NCBI RefSeq assembly: GCF_016428875.1
Contig: NZ_JAELTO010000010.1
Coordinates: forward strand, 1 to 58,611
DNA: 58,611 bases
DNA from: Xylophilus sp. ASV27
GTDB taxonomy: Bacteria; Pseudomonadota; Gammaproteobacteria; Burkholderiales; Burkholderiaceae_C
Reading direction: 5' to 3'
Position numbers and translations under genes: made by a program. Below are positions 47,798 through 57,696 of this stretch, piece by piece; position 1 is the stretch's first letter, and the number at the start of each line of letters is the position of its first letter. The notes beneath the pieces are model-generated. The model did no database searches. It was given only the letters and a program-made list of their open reading frames with translations, and was not told the DNA's origin.

Positions 47798-48949
47798 ATG
47801 TCTGCCTGGGTCCTGCCGGATCACATAGCCGATGTCCTGCCCTCCGAGGCGCGGCACATCGAAGAACTGCGCCGTGCCCTGCTCGATACCGCTCGAAGCT
47901 ATGGCTACGAACTGGTCATGCCGCCGCTGCTCGAGCACCTGGAATCCCTGCTGACCGGGACCGGCGCGGCGCTCGGCCTGCAGACCTTCAAGCTGGTCGA
48001 CCAGCTCTCCGGCCGCATGCTGGGCCTGCGCGCCGACACCACGCCGCAGGTCGCCCGCATCGATGCCCATCTGCTCAACCGCCATGGCGTGGCCCGGCTT
48101 TGCTACTGCGGCCCGGTGCTGCACACGCGGCCGAGCCGGCCCTACGCCACGCGCGAGCCGCTGCAGTTCGGTGCCGAAATCTATGGCCATGCCGGCCTCG
48201 AAGCCGATCTGGAGGTGCTTCGCCTCACGCTCGACTGCTTGCGCGCGGCCGGGCTGGGCGGGGTGCAGGTGGATCTGGGCGACGCCCGCATTCCGCGCGT
48301 GCTGCTGCGGGGCCTGGATCTGCCCGAAGCGCGCCTGGCCGAACTGCATGCCGCGCTGGCGGCCAAGGATGCCAGCGGCCTGGCCGTGCTGACGCGGGAT
48401 CTGCCCGCGGCGGCGCGCGATGCGCTGCGCGCGCTGGTGCATCTGTATGGCGATGCCTCGGTGCTGGACGAGGCGCTCGGCGTGTTCGCGGCCTTCCCGG
48501 CGCTGTCCCCGGTACTGGCCGACCTGCGCCGCCTGGCCGGCGTCTTGCCGCCGGGCAGCGCGAGCTTCGATCTGGCCGACCTGCGCGGCTATGCGTACTA
48601 CAGCGGCGCGCGCTTCGCCATGTACGTGCCGGGTGCCAGCGACGCCATCGTGCGCGGCGGCCGCTATGACGAGGCGGGCGCCGCCTTCGGGCGCAACCGC
48701 CCGGCGGTGGGTTTCAGCCTGGACCTGCGCGAGCTGGTGGGCGTGCTGGAGCCGCGCGAGCTGCGCGCGGCGGTGCGCGCACCCTGGGCGGAAGATGCGG
48801 CATTGGGCCGTGCCATCGGCGCTTTGCGTGCGTCCGGTGAAACCGTGGTCTGCGTGATGCCCGGCCACGAGAGCGAGATCGACGAATTCCGTTGCGATCG
48901 CGAACTGGTGCCCGACGGCGCCGGGCAGTGGGCCGTGCGCGCCCTTTGA
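47798..48949 (+). CDS. hisZ: ATP phosphoribosyltransferase regulatory subunit HisZ
   Basis: 383 residues, a histidyl-tRNA synthetase-like catalytic fold without the anticodon domain. HisZ makes the short form of HisG active and histidine-sensitive. Conserved pieces are [26 protein letters not shown] and [10 protein letters not shown]. hisG itself is not in the window. The hisZ-purA linkage is typical of betaproteobacteria. Confidence 0.93.
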   Translation: MSAWVLPDHIADVLPSEARHIEELRRALLDTARSYGYELVMPPLLEHLESLLTGTGAALGLQTFKLVDQLSGRMLGLRADTTPQVARIDAHLLNRHGVARLCYCGPVLHTRPSRPYATREPLQFGAEIYGHAGLEADLEVLRLTLDCLRAAGLGGVQVDLGDARIPRVLLRGLDLPEARLAELHAALAAKDASGLAVLTRDLPAAARDALRALVHLYGDASVLDEALGVFAAFPALSPVLADLRRLAGVLPPGSASFDLADLRGYAYYSGARFAMYVPGASDAIVRGGRYDEAGAAFGRNRPAVGFSLDLRELVGVLEPRELRAAVRAPWAEDAALGRAIGALRASGETVVCVMPGHESEIDEFRCDRELVPDGAGQWAVRAL

Positions 48950-48969
48950 ACCACCTTAGAACTGACTGA

Positions 48970-50316
<1,347 letters not shown>

Positions 50317-50327
50317 GCGGGCAGATG

Positions 50328-50383
50328 ATTTTTGATGAAATACGGCTCTAGCCAGCGTGTGGCCTGGGCTTCTAGCTATTAAT
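50328..50383 (+). repeat. AT-rich dispersed repeat before the phosphoribosyltransferase gene
   Basis: Same element type as 40913-40973, here truly intergenic. It ends three bases before the AGGAG (50386-50390) of the next gene, so it shapes that gene's 5' leader. Confidence 0.6.
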
Positions 50384-50397
50384 TCAGGAGTAATTCC

Positions 50398-50922
50398 ATG
50401 CTGACGGAAGACGGCAAGCACCTGTACGTGAGCTACGACGAGTACCACAGCCTGATCGAGAAGCTGGCCATCAAGGTGCACCAGTCGGGCTGGGAGTTCG
50501 ACACCATCCTGTGCCTGGCGCGCGGCGGCCTGCGGCCCGGCGACATCCTCAGCCGCATCTTCGACAAGCCGCTGGCCATCATGTCCACCAGCTCCTACCG
50601 CGCCGATGGCGGCACGGTGCAGGGCCACTTGGACATCGCCCGCTTCATCACCACGCCCAGGGGCGAGATCGCCGGCCGCGTGCTGCTGGTGGACGACCTG
50701 GCCGATTCCGGCCATACCCTCTCGGCGGTGATGCAGAACCTGAAGGAGAGCTACCGGCCGATCACCGAGCTGCGCAGCGCCGTCATCTGGACCAAGGGCG
50801 TGTCCATCTTCACGCCGGACTACTCGGTTGAGTTCCTCCCGACCAACCCGTGGATCCACCAGCCCTTCGAAGGCTACGACAGCATGGGGCCGGCCAAGCT
50901 GATCGAGAAGTGGAAGATTTGA
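50398..50922 (+). CDS. Purine-type phosphoribosyltransferase
   Basis: 174 residues. The PRPP-binding motif VLLVDDLADSGHT and the ARGGLRPG segment place it in the type I phosphoribosyltransferases, near xanthine/hypoxanthine (Gpt-like) enzymes of purine salvage. Adjacent purA supports a purine role. The exact base is not decidable from sequence. Confidence 0.9.
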   Translation: MLTEDGKHLYVSYDEYHSLIEKLAIKVHQSGWEFDTILCLARGGLRPGDILSRIFDKPLAIMSTSSYRADGGTVQGHLDIARFITTPRGEIAGRVLLVDDLADSGHTLSAVMQNLKESYRPITELRSAVIWTKGVSIFTPDYSVEFLPTNPWIHQPFEGYDSMGPAKLIEKWKI

Positions 50923-50925
50923 GAT

Positions 50926-51015
50926 CACCCCCAGGCTACGCGCTGCGCGTCTTCGCCTTCTCCCTGTGAGGGGGCACATCCTGCGGCCCGGCGAGCCGCT
51001 TCCGCGGATGTCTGC
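50926..51015 (+). repeat. Dispersed intergenic repeat, CACCCCCAG-type, copy B
   Basis: Related to copy A at 23678-23770: same CACCCCCAG start, central CCCT/AGGGGG, GCGGCCCGG and TTCCGCGG(A/G)TGT end, with small deletions. It begins four bases after the phosphoribosyltransferase stop. Confidence 0.7.
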
Positions 51016-51084
51016 GCATGGGTTGCCGCTGCGCAGCATGCTGAATGCCATGCGCTGCGGGTGCGATCGATCACTGAAAAGCGG

Positions 51085-51120
51085 AAAGGGCCTGGAGCGC
51101 GCAAGCTCCAGGCCCTTTCT
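51085..51120. terminator. Bidirectional terminator between convergent genes
   Basis: A 14-bp perfect stem (51085-51098 with 51105-51118) with a 6-base loop, A and T residues at the outer ends. It separates the plus-strand phosphoribosyltransferase from the minus-strand MinD-like gene. Confidence 0.92.
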
Positions 51121-51134
51121 TGCATTGCGACATC

Positions 51135-51950
51135 TCAGGGGCGCCGGATGATCGCTTCCTCGATCTTGTTGGCGAGCTGGGATACGGCCAGCGCCGCGGG
51201 CGAGCCCGGCAGGCTGCTCAGCAGCAACTGGCGGCGCATGACGGCGTCGCGCACTGCGGGGTCGCCCGGGATATCGCCCAGATGCGACAGCCGGACCGGG
51301 CGGCCGAGTTCGGGGACCACAAAGCGGTCCAGCACCTGCTGCAACTGGCCAGTGATGGCGCGGCCGTCGCCGGCGCGCACCGTCTGGTTGATGATCATGC
51401 GTATCTGCTGGCGCTTCTGCTGCGTGGCCAGCACCTTGATGGCGGCATAGGCGTCGGTCAGCGAGGTGGGCTCGGGCGTGGCCACCAGCAGCACCTCGGA
51501 GGCGAGAGAGACGGCAAACAGCACCACGTCGGAGATGCCGGCGCCGGTGTCGAGCAGCACCACGTCATAGCGCGGGATGATGCTCTGCAGCACCTGCAGG
51601 AACTCGGTGCGCACCTCGGGCGTTAGGCGCGAGTACTCCACCATGCCGGAGCCGGCCAGCAGCACGGAAAAGCCCCCTGGCGCGGTGATGATGGCGCTTT
51701 GGAGCGATGCCTTGCCGGTGAAGACATCGTGCAGCGTGGTCTTGGGGTGCAGGTTGAGCACCACGTCGAGATTGGCCAGGCCCAGGTCGGCGTCGAGCAC
51801 CAGGACGCGGTGGCCGCGCCGGGCCAGCGCGGCCGCCAGGTTGGCCGACACGAAGGTTTTGCCCACACCGCCTTTGCCGCTGGTGACGGCCAGCACTTTC
51901 GCGGTTGGCGCACCGGGGCGGGCAGGTGAGGGGATCGGCACGTCGCTCAT
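51135..51950 (-). CDS. MinD/ParA-family ATPase (FlhG-like)
   Basis: 271 residues. Deviant Walker A SGKGGVGKT (24-32), the LDADLGLANLDV segment and LLDTGAGIS, of the MinD/FlhG group. Such ATPases place flagella, septa or other structures. There is no C-terminal amphipathic MinD helix that I can see and no minC/minE or flhF nearby, so FlhG-like is a guess. AAAGGA precedes the ATG. It follows a diguanylate cyclase by 13 bases, suggesting shared control of a surface structure. Confidence 0.85.
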   Translation of the reverse strand: MSDVPIPSPARPGAPTAKVLAVTSGKGGVGKTFVSANLAAALARRGHRVLVLDADLGLANLDVVLNLHPKTTLHDVFTGKASLQSAIITAPGGFSVLLAGSGMVEYSRLTPEVRTEFLQVLQSIIPRYDVVLLDTGAGISDVVLFAVSLASEVLLVATPEPTSLTDAYAAIKVLATQQKRQQIRMIINQTVRAGDGRAITGQLQQVLDRFVVPELGRPVRLSHLGDIPGDPAVRDAVMRRQLLLSSLPGSPAALAVSQLANKIEEAIIRRP

Positions 51951-51963
51951 GTGTCCTTTGCTT

Positions 51964-52749
51964 TCAAATGGCGCTGCCGTTGGAATTGGAAAGCGGCTCC
52001 TGGGGTGCGGCCGGCGCCAACGCCTGCGCCGGAATGTCGGCACCTCCAAGACCGAACAGAAAACTCTTCTCTTCTGCGCTGACCGTGCTGTTGGGCGGCT
52101 CCTCCAGGCAGACGCGGTTGCGCCCCTGGGCCTTGGCGCGATAAAGCTGATGGTCGGCGCGGTCGATCCAGAGCAGGGCGGTGGAACGGATCCACGGCTG
52201 GGCAAAAGCGCCGCCGATGCTGACCGTCACGTTCAATTCGAGCGAGGGCGAAATGCGCAGGGGCGTAGCTTCGAGGTCGGCACGGATGCGCTCGGCCACC
52301 ATCCGCCCGAATGCTGCCTGGCAGCCCGGCAACACCACGGCGAATTCCTCGCCTCCATAGCGCGCGAGCATGTCCATCGGCCGTATGCAGGACGACAGCA
52401 GCCGAGCCACGGCCTGCAGTACCTGGTCTCCGGCCTGATGGCCGTAGGTATCGTTCACGACCTTGAAATGATCGATGTCGAGCATCAGCAGCAGTGCGAA
52501 TTCTCCGCTGCGGGCAACGCGGTCGATCTCGCGCTCGAGCATCGCCTGGAACTGGCGGCGGTTGGACAAACCCGTCAAGGGGTCTCGCAGCGACAGCTCG
52601 CACAGGCCGTCGATGACGCCCTGCAGGTAGCCGCAGGGAGACTCCAGGGCCGGCGCTGTCGGTGGCTCGGTCTGTTCGAGCAGCGCACGTGCCGCGTCCA
52701 GGCGCAGATCGCGAAGATCGACGAGGAGGGGGGCTTCCGAAAGCGGCAC
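51964..52749 (-). CDS. Diguanylate cyclase (GGDEF domain)
   Basis: 261 residues. Catalytic motif GGEEF (132-136) with metal-binding D91, and an inhibitory RxxD site (R123, D126) five residues before it, so an active, feedback-controlled producer of cyclic di-GMP is predicted. Residues 1-50 show no known sensor domain, and the protein has no membrane helix. The C-terminal 40 residues are Ala/Pro-rich. Cotranscribed with the MinD-like ATPase. Confidence 0.92.
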   Translation of the reverse strand: MPLSEAPLLVDLRDLRLDAARALLEQTEPPTAPALESPCGYLQGVIDGLCELSLRDPLTGLSNRRQFQAMLEREIDRVARSGEFALLLMLDIDHFKVVNDTYGHQAGDQVLQAVARLLSSCIRPMDMLARYGGEEFAVVLPGCQAAFGRMVAERIRADLEATPLRISPSLELNVTVSIGGAFAQPWIRSTALLWIDRADHQLYRAKAQGRNRVCLEEPPNSTVSAEEKSFLFGLGGADIPAQALAPAAPQEPLSNSNGSAI

Positions 52750-52825
52750 GTTGTGGGGGGAAAAGTTGCCGGAGTTTAACAGTAGCTACTTATTGCAATG
52801 CCAGCCATGACCTGGTCCGAGGCGC

Positions 52826-54514
52826 CTATGCCACGGCAGTGGGCGTGGGGCTGGCGCGGCCGCCCGACATTGCCTGCAGGGCTTCAGCGTCCGTGCGGTG
52901 GATGCGCAGCAGCGGCCCTTCGGTGAGGGCGCCGGCGCGTCGCAGCGCCTGGTCCACCGGCAGCTTGAGCCCGCTCAGGTGCAGCGCGATGCCGCGCGCA
53001 TGCAGCAGGCGCAGCACCTGGCCGAAGACCTCCACGCCGGTGACGTCGATCCGGTTGATCGGATGGGCGAAGATGCAGACTCGCCGCACTTCCGGGTGCA
53101 GCGCCAGGTGGTCGCTCAGCGCGCGCTCGAAGGTGCTGGCCGAGGCGAAGTCCAGCGCCGCATCCATGCGCAGGGCATACAGGTCCGCGGCGATCGGCGG
53201 GAGCTGCCAGAGGTGCCGATCGCGCAGGCTGCCATCCGGATGCAGGCCGACCTCGATGATGCGCGGGTGCAGCCGCTGGTAGAGGAAATGGCTCAGGCTG
53301 GTCAGCAGGCCGGCCAGCACGCCCCAGTAGATGCGCGGTGCCGTGGCCAGGGTCAGCACGAAGGTCAGGATCCCGATCACGGTTTCGGTGCGGGAGATGC
53401 GCCACAGGCCGAGCAGCTGCGCCGGCCGGATCAGGTTGAGCACCGCCGTGATGACCACCGCGGCCAGCACCGGCTGCGGCACCGGCTGGAGCGCCGGCGC
53501 CACCCAGAGCAGCGCGATCAGCACCAGCAGCACCGCGAAGATCGTGGCCCAGCCGGTTCGCGCGCCGGCATAGAGGTTGACGGCCGAGCGCGAGAAGGAG
53601 GCGCTGGTCGGGAATGCTCCGCTCAGGCCGGATGCGATCTTGGCCAGGCCCTGGCCGATCAGGTCCTGGTTCTCGTCCCAGCGGGTGCCCGAGCGCTGGT
53701 GGTCCACCCGCGCGCTGGAGGCGGTCTCCAGAAAGCTCATCAGCGTGATGACCAGGGCCGGCATCACGAGCGCGCCGAGCAGGTCGGAGCCGATAGGCCC
53801 GGGCAGGCTCAGCCCCGGCAGCCCCGCCGGCAGGTGCCCGATCACCGCGCCTCCGCGCGCCTCGTAGCCCGTGACGATGCTCAGCACACCGCCCGCGCCC
53901 ACCACGAGGATGGCCGCCGGCAGACGCGCGGCCCAGCGCTTGCAGGCCAGCAAGGCCAGGATGGCGCCTACGCCATAGGCCAGGGCCTCGCCCCGCACCT
54001 GCGGCGCGCGTATCCAGTCGCCGAAGCTGCCGTGCGCTCCCACCAGGGCCGGCAACTGCGAGCTGAGGATGAGCCAGGCCGCGGCCTGGGTGAAGCCATT
54101 CATGACCGGCGAACTCACCAGGTTCAGCAGCCAGCCGAAGCGTCCCAGGCCCAGCAGCACCTGCAGCCCTCCGGCCAGCAGCGACAGCCAGACCGCCAGG
54201 TGCACCCATTGCGCGCTGCCCGGCGCCGCCAGGCCGGTCAGCGAAGCGCCGATCAGCAGGCTGGTCAGTGCCGTCGGCCCCACGCCCAGGCGCAGGGAGG
54301 AGCTGAAGAGCACCGCCACCAGGGCCGGCAGCAGCGAGGCATAGATGCCGGTGACCAGGGGCATGCCCGCGACGGCGGCGTAGGCCACGCCCTGGGGGAT
54401 CAGCATCAGCCCCACGGTCAACCCGGCCCACAGTTCGCCGGCCAGCAGCGCCGGAGTGGGGCGGGGCCATTGCAGGAAGGGCAGCAGGCGGGTCAGGCGC
54501 GCGGGAAACGTCAA
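52826..54514 (-). CDS. SulP-family anion transporter with STAS domain
   Basis: 562 residues. About 12-14 membrane helices with the SulP signature region PQGVAYAAVAGMP and a C-terminal STAS domain (about 440-545, RIDVTGVEVF). The family moves sulfate, bicarbonate or other anions. No cys genes are adjacent, and the substrate is not assignable. It stands alone. Confidence 0.9.
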   Translation of the reverse strand: MTFPARLTRLLPFLQWPRPTPALLAGELWAGLTVGLMLIPQGVAYAAVAGMPLVTGIYASLLPALVAVLFSSSLRLGVGPTALTSLLIGASLTGLAAPGSAQWVHLAVWLSLLAGGLQVLLGLGRFGWLLNLVSSPVMNGFTQAAAWLILSSQLPALVGAHGSFGDWIRAPQVRGEALAYGVGAILALLACKRWAARLPAAILVVGAGGVLSIVTGYEARGGAVIGHLPAGLPGLSLPGPIGSDLLGALVMPALVITLMSFLETASSARVDHQRSGTRWDENQDLIGQGLAKIASGLSGAFPTSASFSRSAVNLYAGARTGWATIFAVLLVLIALLWVAPALQPVPQPVLAAVVITAVLNLIRPAQLLGLWRISRTETVIGILTFVLTLATAPRIYWGVLAGLLTSLSHFLYQRLHPRIIEVGLHPDGSLRDRHLWQLPPIAADLYALRMDAALDFASASTFERALSDHLALHPEVRRVCIFAHPINRIDVTGVEVFGQVLRLLHARGIALHLSGLKLPVDQALRRAGALTEGPLLRIHRTDAEALQAMSGGRASPTPTAVA

Positions 54515-54721
54515 GGTCGTAGGGACGAGGCCAGGGTCGTGGGCTGCGACGCTACCACACTACAGAGGGGATGAGGGACGGCACGCTCGGGCCCGCCGCT
54601 TCTTGTCCTACAGCAGGTTCAGCGGCGTCCCACCCGGTCGCCGCACGCCACTGCCTAGAGTGCCTTTCAGGCGGCCATGCGGACCGCCGCTCACCATCCA
54701 CAGGTACTGAAAGGACTCTCC

Positions 54722-54919
54722 ATGAACAAGCATCAGGTCGAAGGTCGGGTTGAACAGGTCAAGGGCAAGATCAAGGAAGTGGCCGGCAAGGTCGTCGGCA
54801 ACGAGCGTCTGGAAGGGGAAGGCCTGGCGGACCAGGCCGAAGGCAAGGTACGCGCCAGCTATGGCGACACCAAGGAAGCCGTGAAAGACGGCATCAAACG
54901 CTCCGCCGACAAGCTCTGA
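54722..54919 (+). CDS. CsbD-family stress-response protein
   Basis: 65 residues, starting MNKHQVEGRVEQVKGKIKEV, a classic CsbD-like sequence rich in Lys, Glu and Gly. These proteins are abundant under general stress; molecular role unknown. AAGGA lies seven bases upstream. The next gene starts one base after its stop. Confidence 0.93.
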   Translation: MNKHQVEGRVEQVKGKIKEVAGKVVGNERLEGEGLADQAEGKVRASYGDTKEAVKDGIKRSADKL

Positions 54920-54920
54920 G

Positions 54921-55541
54921 ATGAGCATTTGCCGCCAGGGCGCGTCGGCGCCCAAGCCGTCCGATCCGAGCGAATCGGTGCCGCACAAGGCGCCTTCCCG
55001 GGAGCCCCCGATCCCGGTGAAGGAGCCCGTGCAGCCCGATCGGCGGCAGGCGGTTCCTCGCTCTTTCGGGGTTTTCCGGAAACTTCCGGCATTGGCTGCG
55101 GTGTTTCTTGGCGCAGGTCTGTTGCTCGCCGGGTGCAATCGCGCCGACGACAACCGCACGGTCGGCCAGCAGGTCGATGCCGCCATCGACAAGACCCAGC
55201 AGGCCGCAGCAGGAGTCAAGGAGCAGGCTGCTGCCGCGGTGTCTTCCGCCAGCGACAGGGTTCAGCAGCAGATGCCGGCGATCCGCGCCGACGCCGAACA
55301 GGCCGGCACGGCCATGAAGGCTGCGGCGGACGACGCGGCGATCACGGTGCAGGTATCGGCGGAACTGGCCAAGGATGCGGACCTGAGCATCCTCAAGATC
55401 GGCGTCGATACGCAGAACGGCCAGGTCACGCTCACCGGCCCGGCGCCGTCGCAGGCGGCCAAGGACCACGCCGCCGAGATCGCCAAGTCCGTCAGCGGGG
55501 TGCAGAGCGTGCGCAACCAGCTCATCGTGAAAGCGGGGTAA
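54921..55541 (+). CDS. BON-domain lipoprotein
   Basis: 206 residues as started at ATG 54921. The lipobox LLAGC lies near residue 72, behind about 50 polar Pro-rich residues, which is far too long for a signal peptide. A GTG within the PVKEPVQPD region would give a normal one. A helical Ala/Gln-rich region is followed by a BON domain (about 140-205, VTLTGPAPSQAAKDHA). BON proteins bind membranes or peptidoglycan and are induced by envelope or osmotic stress. Linked to csbD. Confidence 0.85.
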   Translation: MSICRQGASAPKPSDPSESVPHKAPSREPPIPVKEPVQPDRRQAVPRSFGVFRKLPALAAVFLGAGLLLAGCNRADDNRTVGQQVDAAIDKTQQAAAGVKEQAAAAVSSASDRVQQQMPAIRADAEQAGTAMKAAADDAAITVQVSAELAKDADLSILKIGVDTQNGQVTLTGPAPSQAAKDHAAEIAKSVSGVQSVRNQLIVKAG

Positions 55542-55565
55542 GGCTCGGGCGGCTACCATGCGCCG

Positions 55566-56771
55566 ATGACCGACATCTCCACCGGCCTGATCCACCATCC
55601 GTACCTGCCCCCGCAGGGCTTCGAGGCGCCGCAGCCGGCGGTGCACAAGGCCTCCACCGTCTTCTTCCCCAACGTGGCCGCGCTGCACTCGCGCGACTGG
55701 AAGCACAAGACCGGCTACACCTACGGCCTGCACGGCACGCCGACCACCTTCCTGCTCGAGGAACGCCTGGCGACCCTCGAAGGCGGCCGCCACTGCCTGC
55801 TGGTGCCCAGTGGCCTGGCGGCGATCGCCACGGTCTCGCTCTCGCTGCTCAAGAGCGGCGACGAGGTGCTGCTGCCCGACAACGCCTACGGGCCCAACAA
55901 GGCGCTGGTGCAAGGCGAACTGCGCGCATATGGCATCAGCCACCGGCTCTACGACGCCATGGACACGGCCGACCTGGCCGCCAAGCTCTCCGATCGCACG
56001 GCCCTGGTGTGGCTGGAGGCGCCCGGTTCGGTGACCATGGAGTTCCCGGACCTGCCCGCGCTGGTGCGCCTGTGCCGTGCGCGCGGCGTGCGCTGCGCGC
56101 TGGACAACACCTGGGGCGCGGGACTGGCGTTCAACCCTTTCGAGCTGGACGCAGACGGCCTCGCGGTGGATGTATCGGTCCATGCGCTCACCAAGTACCC
56201 GAGCGGCGGCGGCGACGTGCTGATGGGAAGCATCGTCAGCCGCGACCCGGCCCTGCACATGCGGCTGAACATGACCCATATGCGCCTGGGCCTGGGCGTG
56301 GGCGCCAATGACGCCGAGGCGCTGCTGCGCTCGCTGCCCAGCCTGCCGCTGCGCTATGCGGCGCACGATGCGGCGGCGCGCGGTCTGGCGCGCTGGTTGG
56401 CGGGGCGCGACGAAATCGCCGGAGTCCTGCACCCGGCACTGCCCGGCGCGCCCGGCCACGCGCACTGGAAGGCCCTGTGCGGCACGCGCGACCGGGCCGC
56501 CGGCCTGTTCTCCGTGGTGTTCGACGCGCGCCATACCCGCGAGCGGGTCCATGCCTTCTGCGACGCCCTGCGGCTGTTTCGCATCGGCTACTCCTGGGGC
56601 GGCCCGATCAGCCTGGTGGTGCCCTACGACATTGGCGAGATGCGCGATCCGGCAGTCACCCGCTGGCCGCACGCGGGGATGCTGGTGCGGTTCTCCATCG
56701 GGCTGGAGGCGGCGCAAGACCTGCGCGTTGACCTGGAGCAGGCACTGGCTACACTCGCCCTCGCGGTGTGA
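55566..56771 (+). CDS. metC: Cystathionine beta-lyase (PLP-dependent)
   Basis: 401 residues of the Cys/Met-metabolism PLP family. The PLP lysine is in HALTKYPSGGGD, the PLP-binding Asp in CALDNTWGAG, and the C-terminal segment SWGGPISL is typical of beta-lyases. It would cleave cystathionine to homocysteine, pyruvate and ammonia. The N-terminus matches the proteobacterial MetC group better than gamma-lyases, but substrate assignment is inferred. Confidence 0.88.
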   Translation: MTDISTGLIHHPYLPPQGFEAPQPAVHKASTVFFPNVAALHSRDWKHKTGYTYGLHGTPTTFLLEERLATLEGGRHCLLVPSGLAAIATVSLSLLKSGDEVLLPDNAYGPNKALVQGELRAYGISHRLYDAMDTADLAAKLSDRTALVWLEAPGSVTMEFPDLPALVRLCRARGVRCALDNTWGAGLAFNPFELDADGLAVDVSVHALTKYPSGGGDVLMGSIVSRDPALHMRLNMTHMRLGLGVGANDAEALLRSLPSLPLRYAAHDAAARGLARWLAGRDEIAGVLHPALPGAPGHAHWKALCGTRDRAAGLFSVVFDARHTRERVHAFCDALRLFRIGYSWGGPISLVVPYDIGEMRDPAVTRWPHAGMLVRFSIGLEAAQDLRVDLEQALATLALAV

Positions 56772-56865
56772 GACCGGCGGGCCGCCTTTCCCCGCGGGCC
56801 AGCCGCCCGCGCTTTTCGCATACATTGAGTGCACCGCAGCTCGCTGCACAGAAACGGAAGACCGA

Positions 56866-57048
56866 GTGGCTACACCGAATTACGGATACGAAAAGCGCCA
56901 GAAGGAATTGGCCAAGAAGCGCAAGAAGGAAGACAAGCTCAAGGCCAAGGCCGAGCGCAAATCCGGCACCGGCCACGACGCCGACGCGCAGCAGGCCGAT
57001 CCTTCGGATGCCGGCGCGCCCCAGGACGGGGCACCCAAGCAGGACTAG
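56866..57048 (+). CDS. Small lysine-rich protein of unknown function
   Basis: 60 residues from a GTG with GGAAG about six bases upstream. Starts ATPNYGYEKRQKELAKKRKK, very basic, with an acidic Asp/Gln/Pro tail. Similar short proteins are, as I recall, widespread in Burkholderiales. Its stop shares the palindrome CTAG with the stop of tesA on the other strand. Confidence 0.7.
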   Translation: MATPNYGYEKRQKELAKKRKKEDKLKAKAERKSGTGHDADAQQADPSDAGAPQDGAPKQD

Positions 57049-57683
57049 CCCAGCAGCTTGCGCAGTTCCGGCCAGACGTTGTCCAGCATGATCGGATGCG
57101 CCGCGGCCAGCGGATGGATGCGGTCCGGCTGGAACATGGCCGTGGCCTCGGGCCCGTCGGCCACGCCTTTGAGAAAGAACGGCACCAGCGCGCTCCGGGT
57201 GTCTTTCGCGACCTGCTCGAACATTCCGGAGAACCGGCGCGCGTAGTCGCCGCCGTAGTTGGGCGGCACCTGGATGCCGACCAGCAGCACCTTGGCGCCG
57301 GCGGCCTGCGCCGATTTCGCCATCTGCGCCAGGTTGTCCTGTGTGCTCTGCAGCGGCAGGCCGCGCAGCGCGTCGTTGCCGCCGAGTTCGATCACCACCA
57401 CATCGGGGCGGTGCTGCTTCAGCAGCGCGGGCAGGCGAGAGCGGCCGCCCGAGGTGGTGTCGCCGCTGATGCTGGCATTGACCACCCGCGCCGCCACGTT
57501 ATGCGCCGTGATCCGCTGCTGCAGCAGCGCCACCCACCCGGTGCCGCGCGCCAGCCCGTATTCGGCGCTGAGCGAGTCGCCCAGCACCAGCACCGTCTTC
57601 GGCGCGGCGGCCCGGGCCGGGCCGCCAAGCCCCGCCAGCGGGGCGGTGAGTGCAAACAGGCTAAAGTCGCGACGATCCACCAC
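57045..57683 (-). CDS. tesA: SGNH/GDSL esterase (TesA/arylesterase type)
   Basis: About 212 residues from a GTG at 57683. Catalytic blocks GDSLSAEYG (Ser), SGDTTSGG (Gly), GGND (Asn) and DRIHP (Asp-His) are all present. TesA is a periplasmic thioesterase, lysophospholipase and arylesterase. The N-terminus carries DRRDFSLF followed by a hydrophobic stretch and ARA, a plausible Tat signal. An ATG at 57698 is possible, but lacks a ribosome site and overlaps the ybbA start; the GTG has AAAGG six bases upstream. Confidence 0.9.
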   Translation of the reverse strand: MVDRRDFSLFALTAPLAGLGGPARAAAPKTVLVLGDSLSAEYGLARGTGWVALLQQRITAHNVAARVVNASISGDTTSGGRSRLPALLKQHRPDVVVIELGGNDALRGLPLQSTQDNLAQMAKSAQAAGAKVLLVGIQVPPNYGGDYARRFSGMFEQVAKDTRSALVPFFLKGVADGPEATAMFQPDRIHPLAAAHPIMLDNVWPELRKLLG

Positions 57684-57685
57684 AC

Positions 57686-57693
57686 AAGGCCTT
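57686..57693. promoter_or_regulatory. Palindromic Shine-Dalgarno AAGGCCTT serving tesA and ybbA
   Basis: On plus it gives AAGG seven bases before the ybbA ATG (57697). On minus it gives AAGG six bases before the tesA GTG (57683). Both genes therefore seem to use the two strands of one palindrome. The promoters must lie inside the opposing coding regions. Confidence 0.6.
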
Positions 57694-57696
57694 TCC

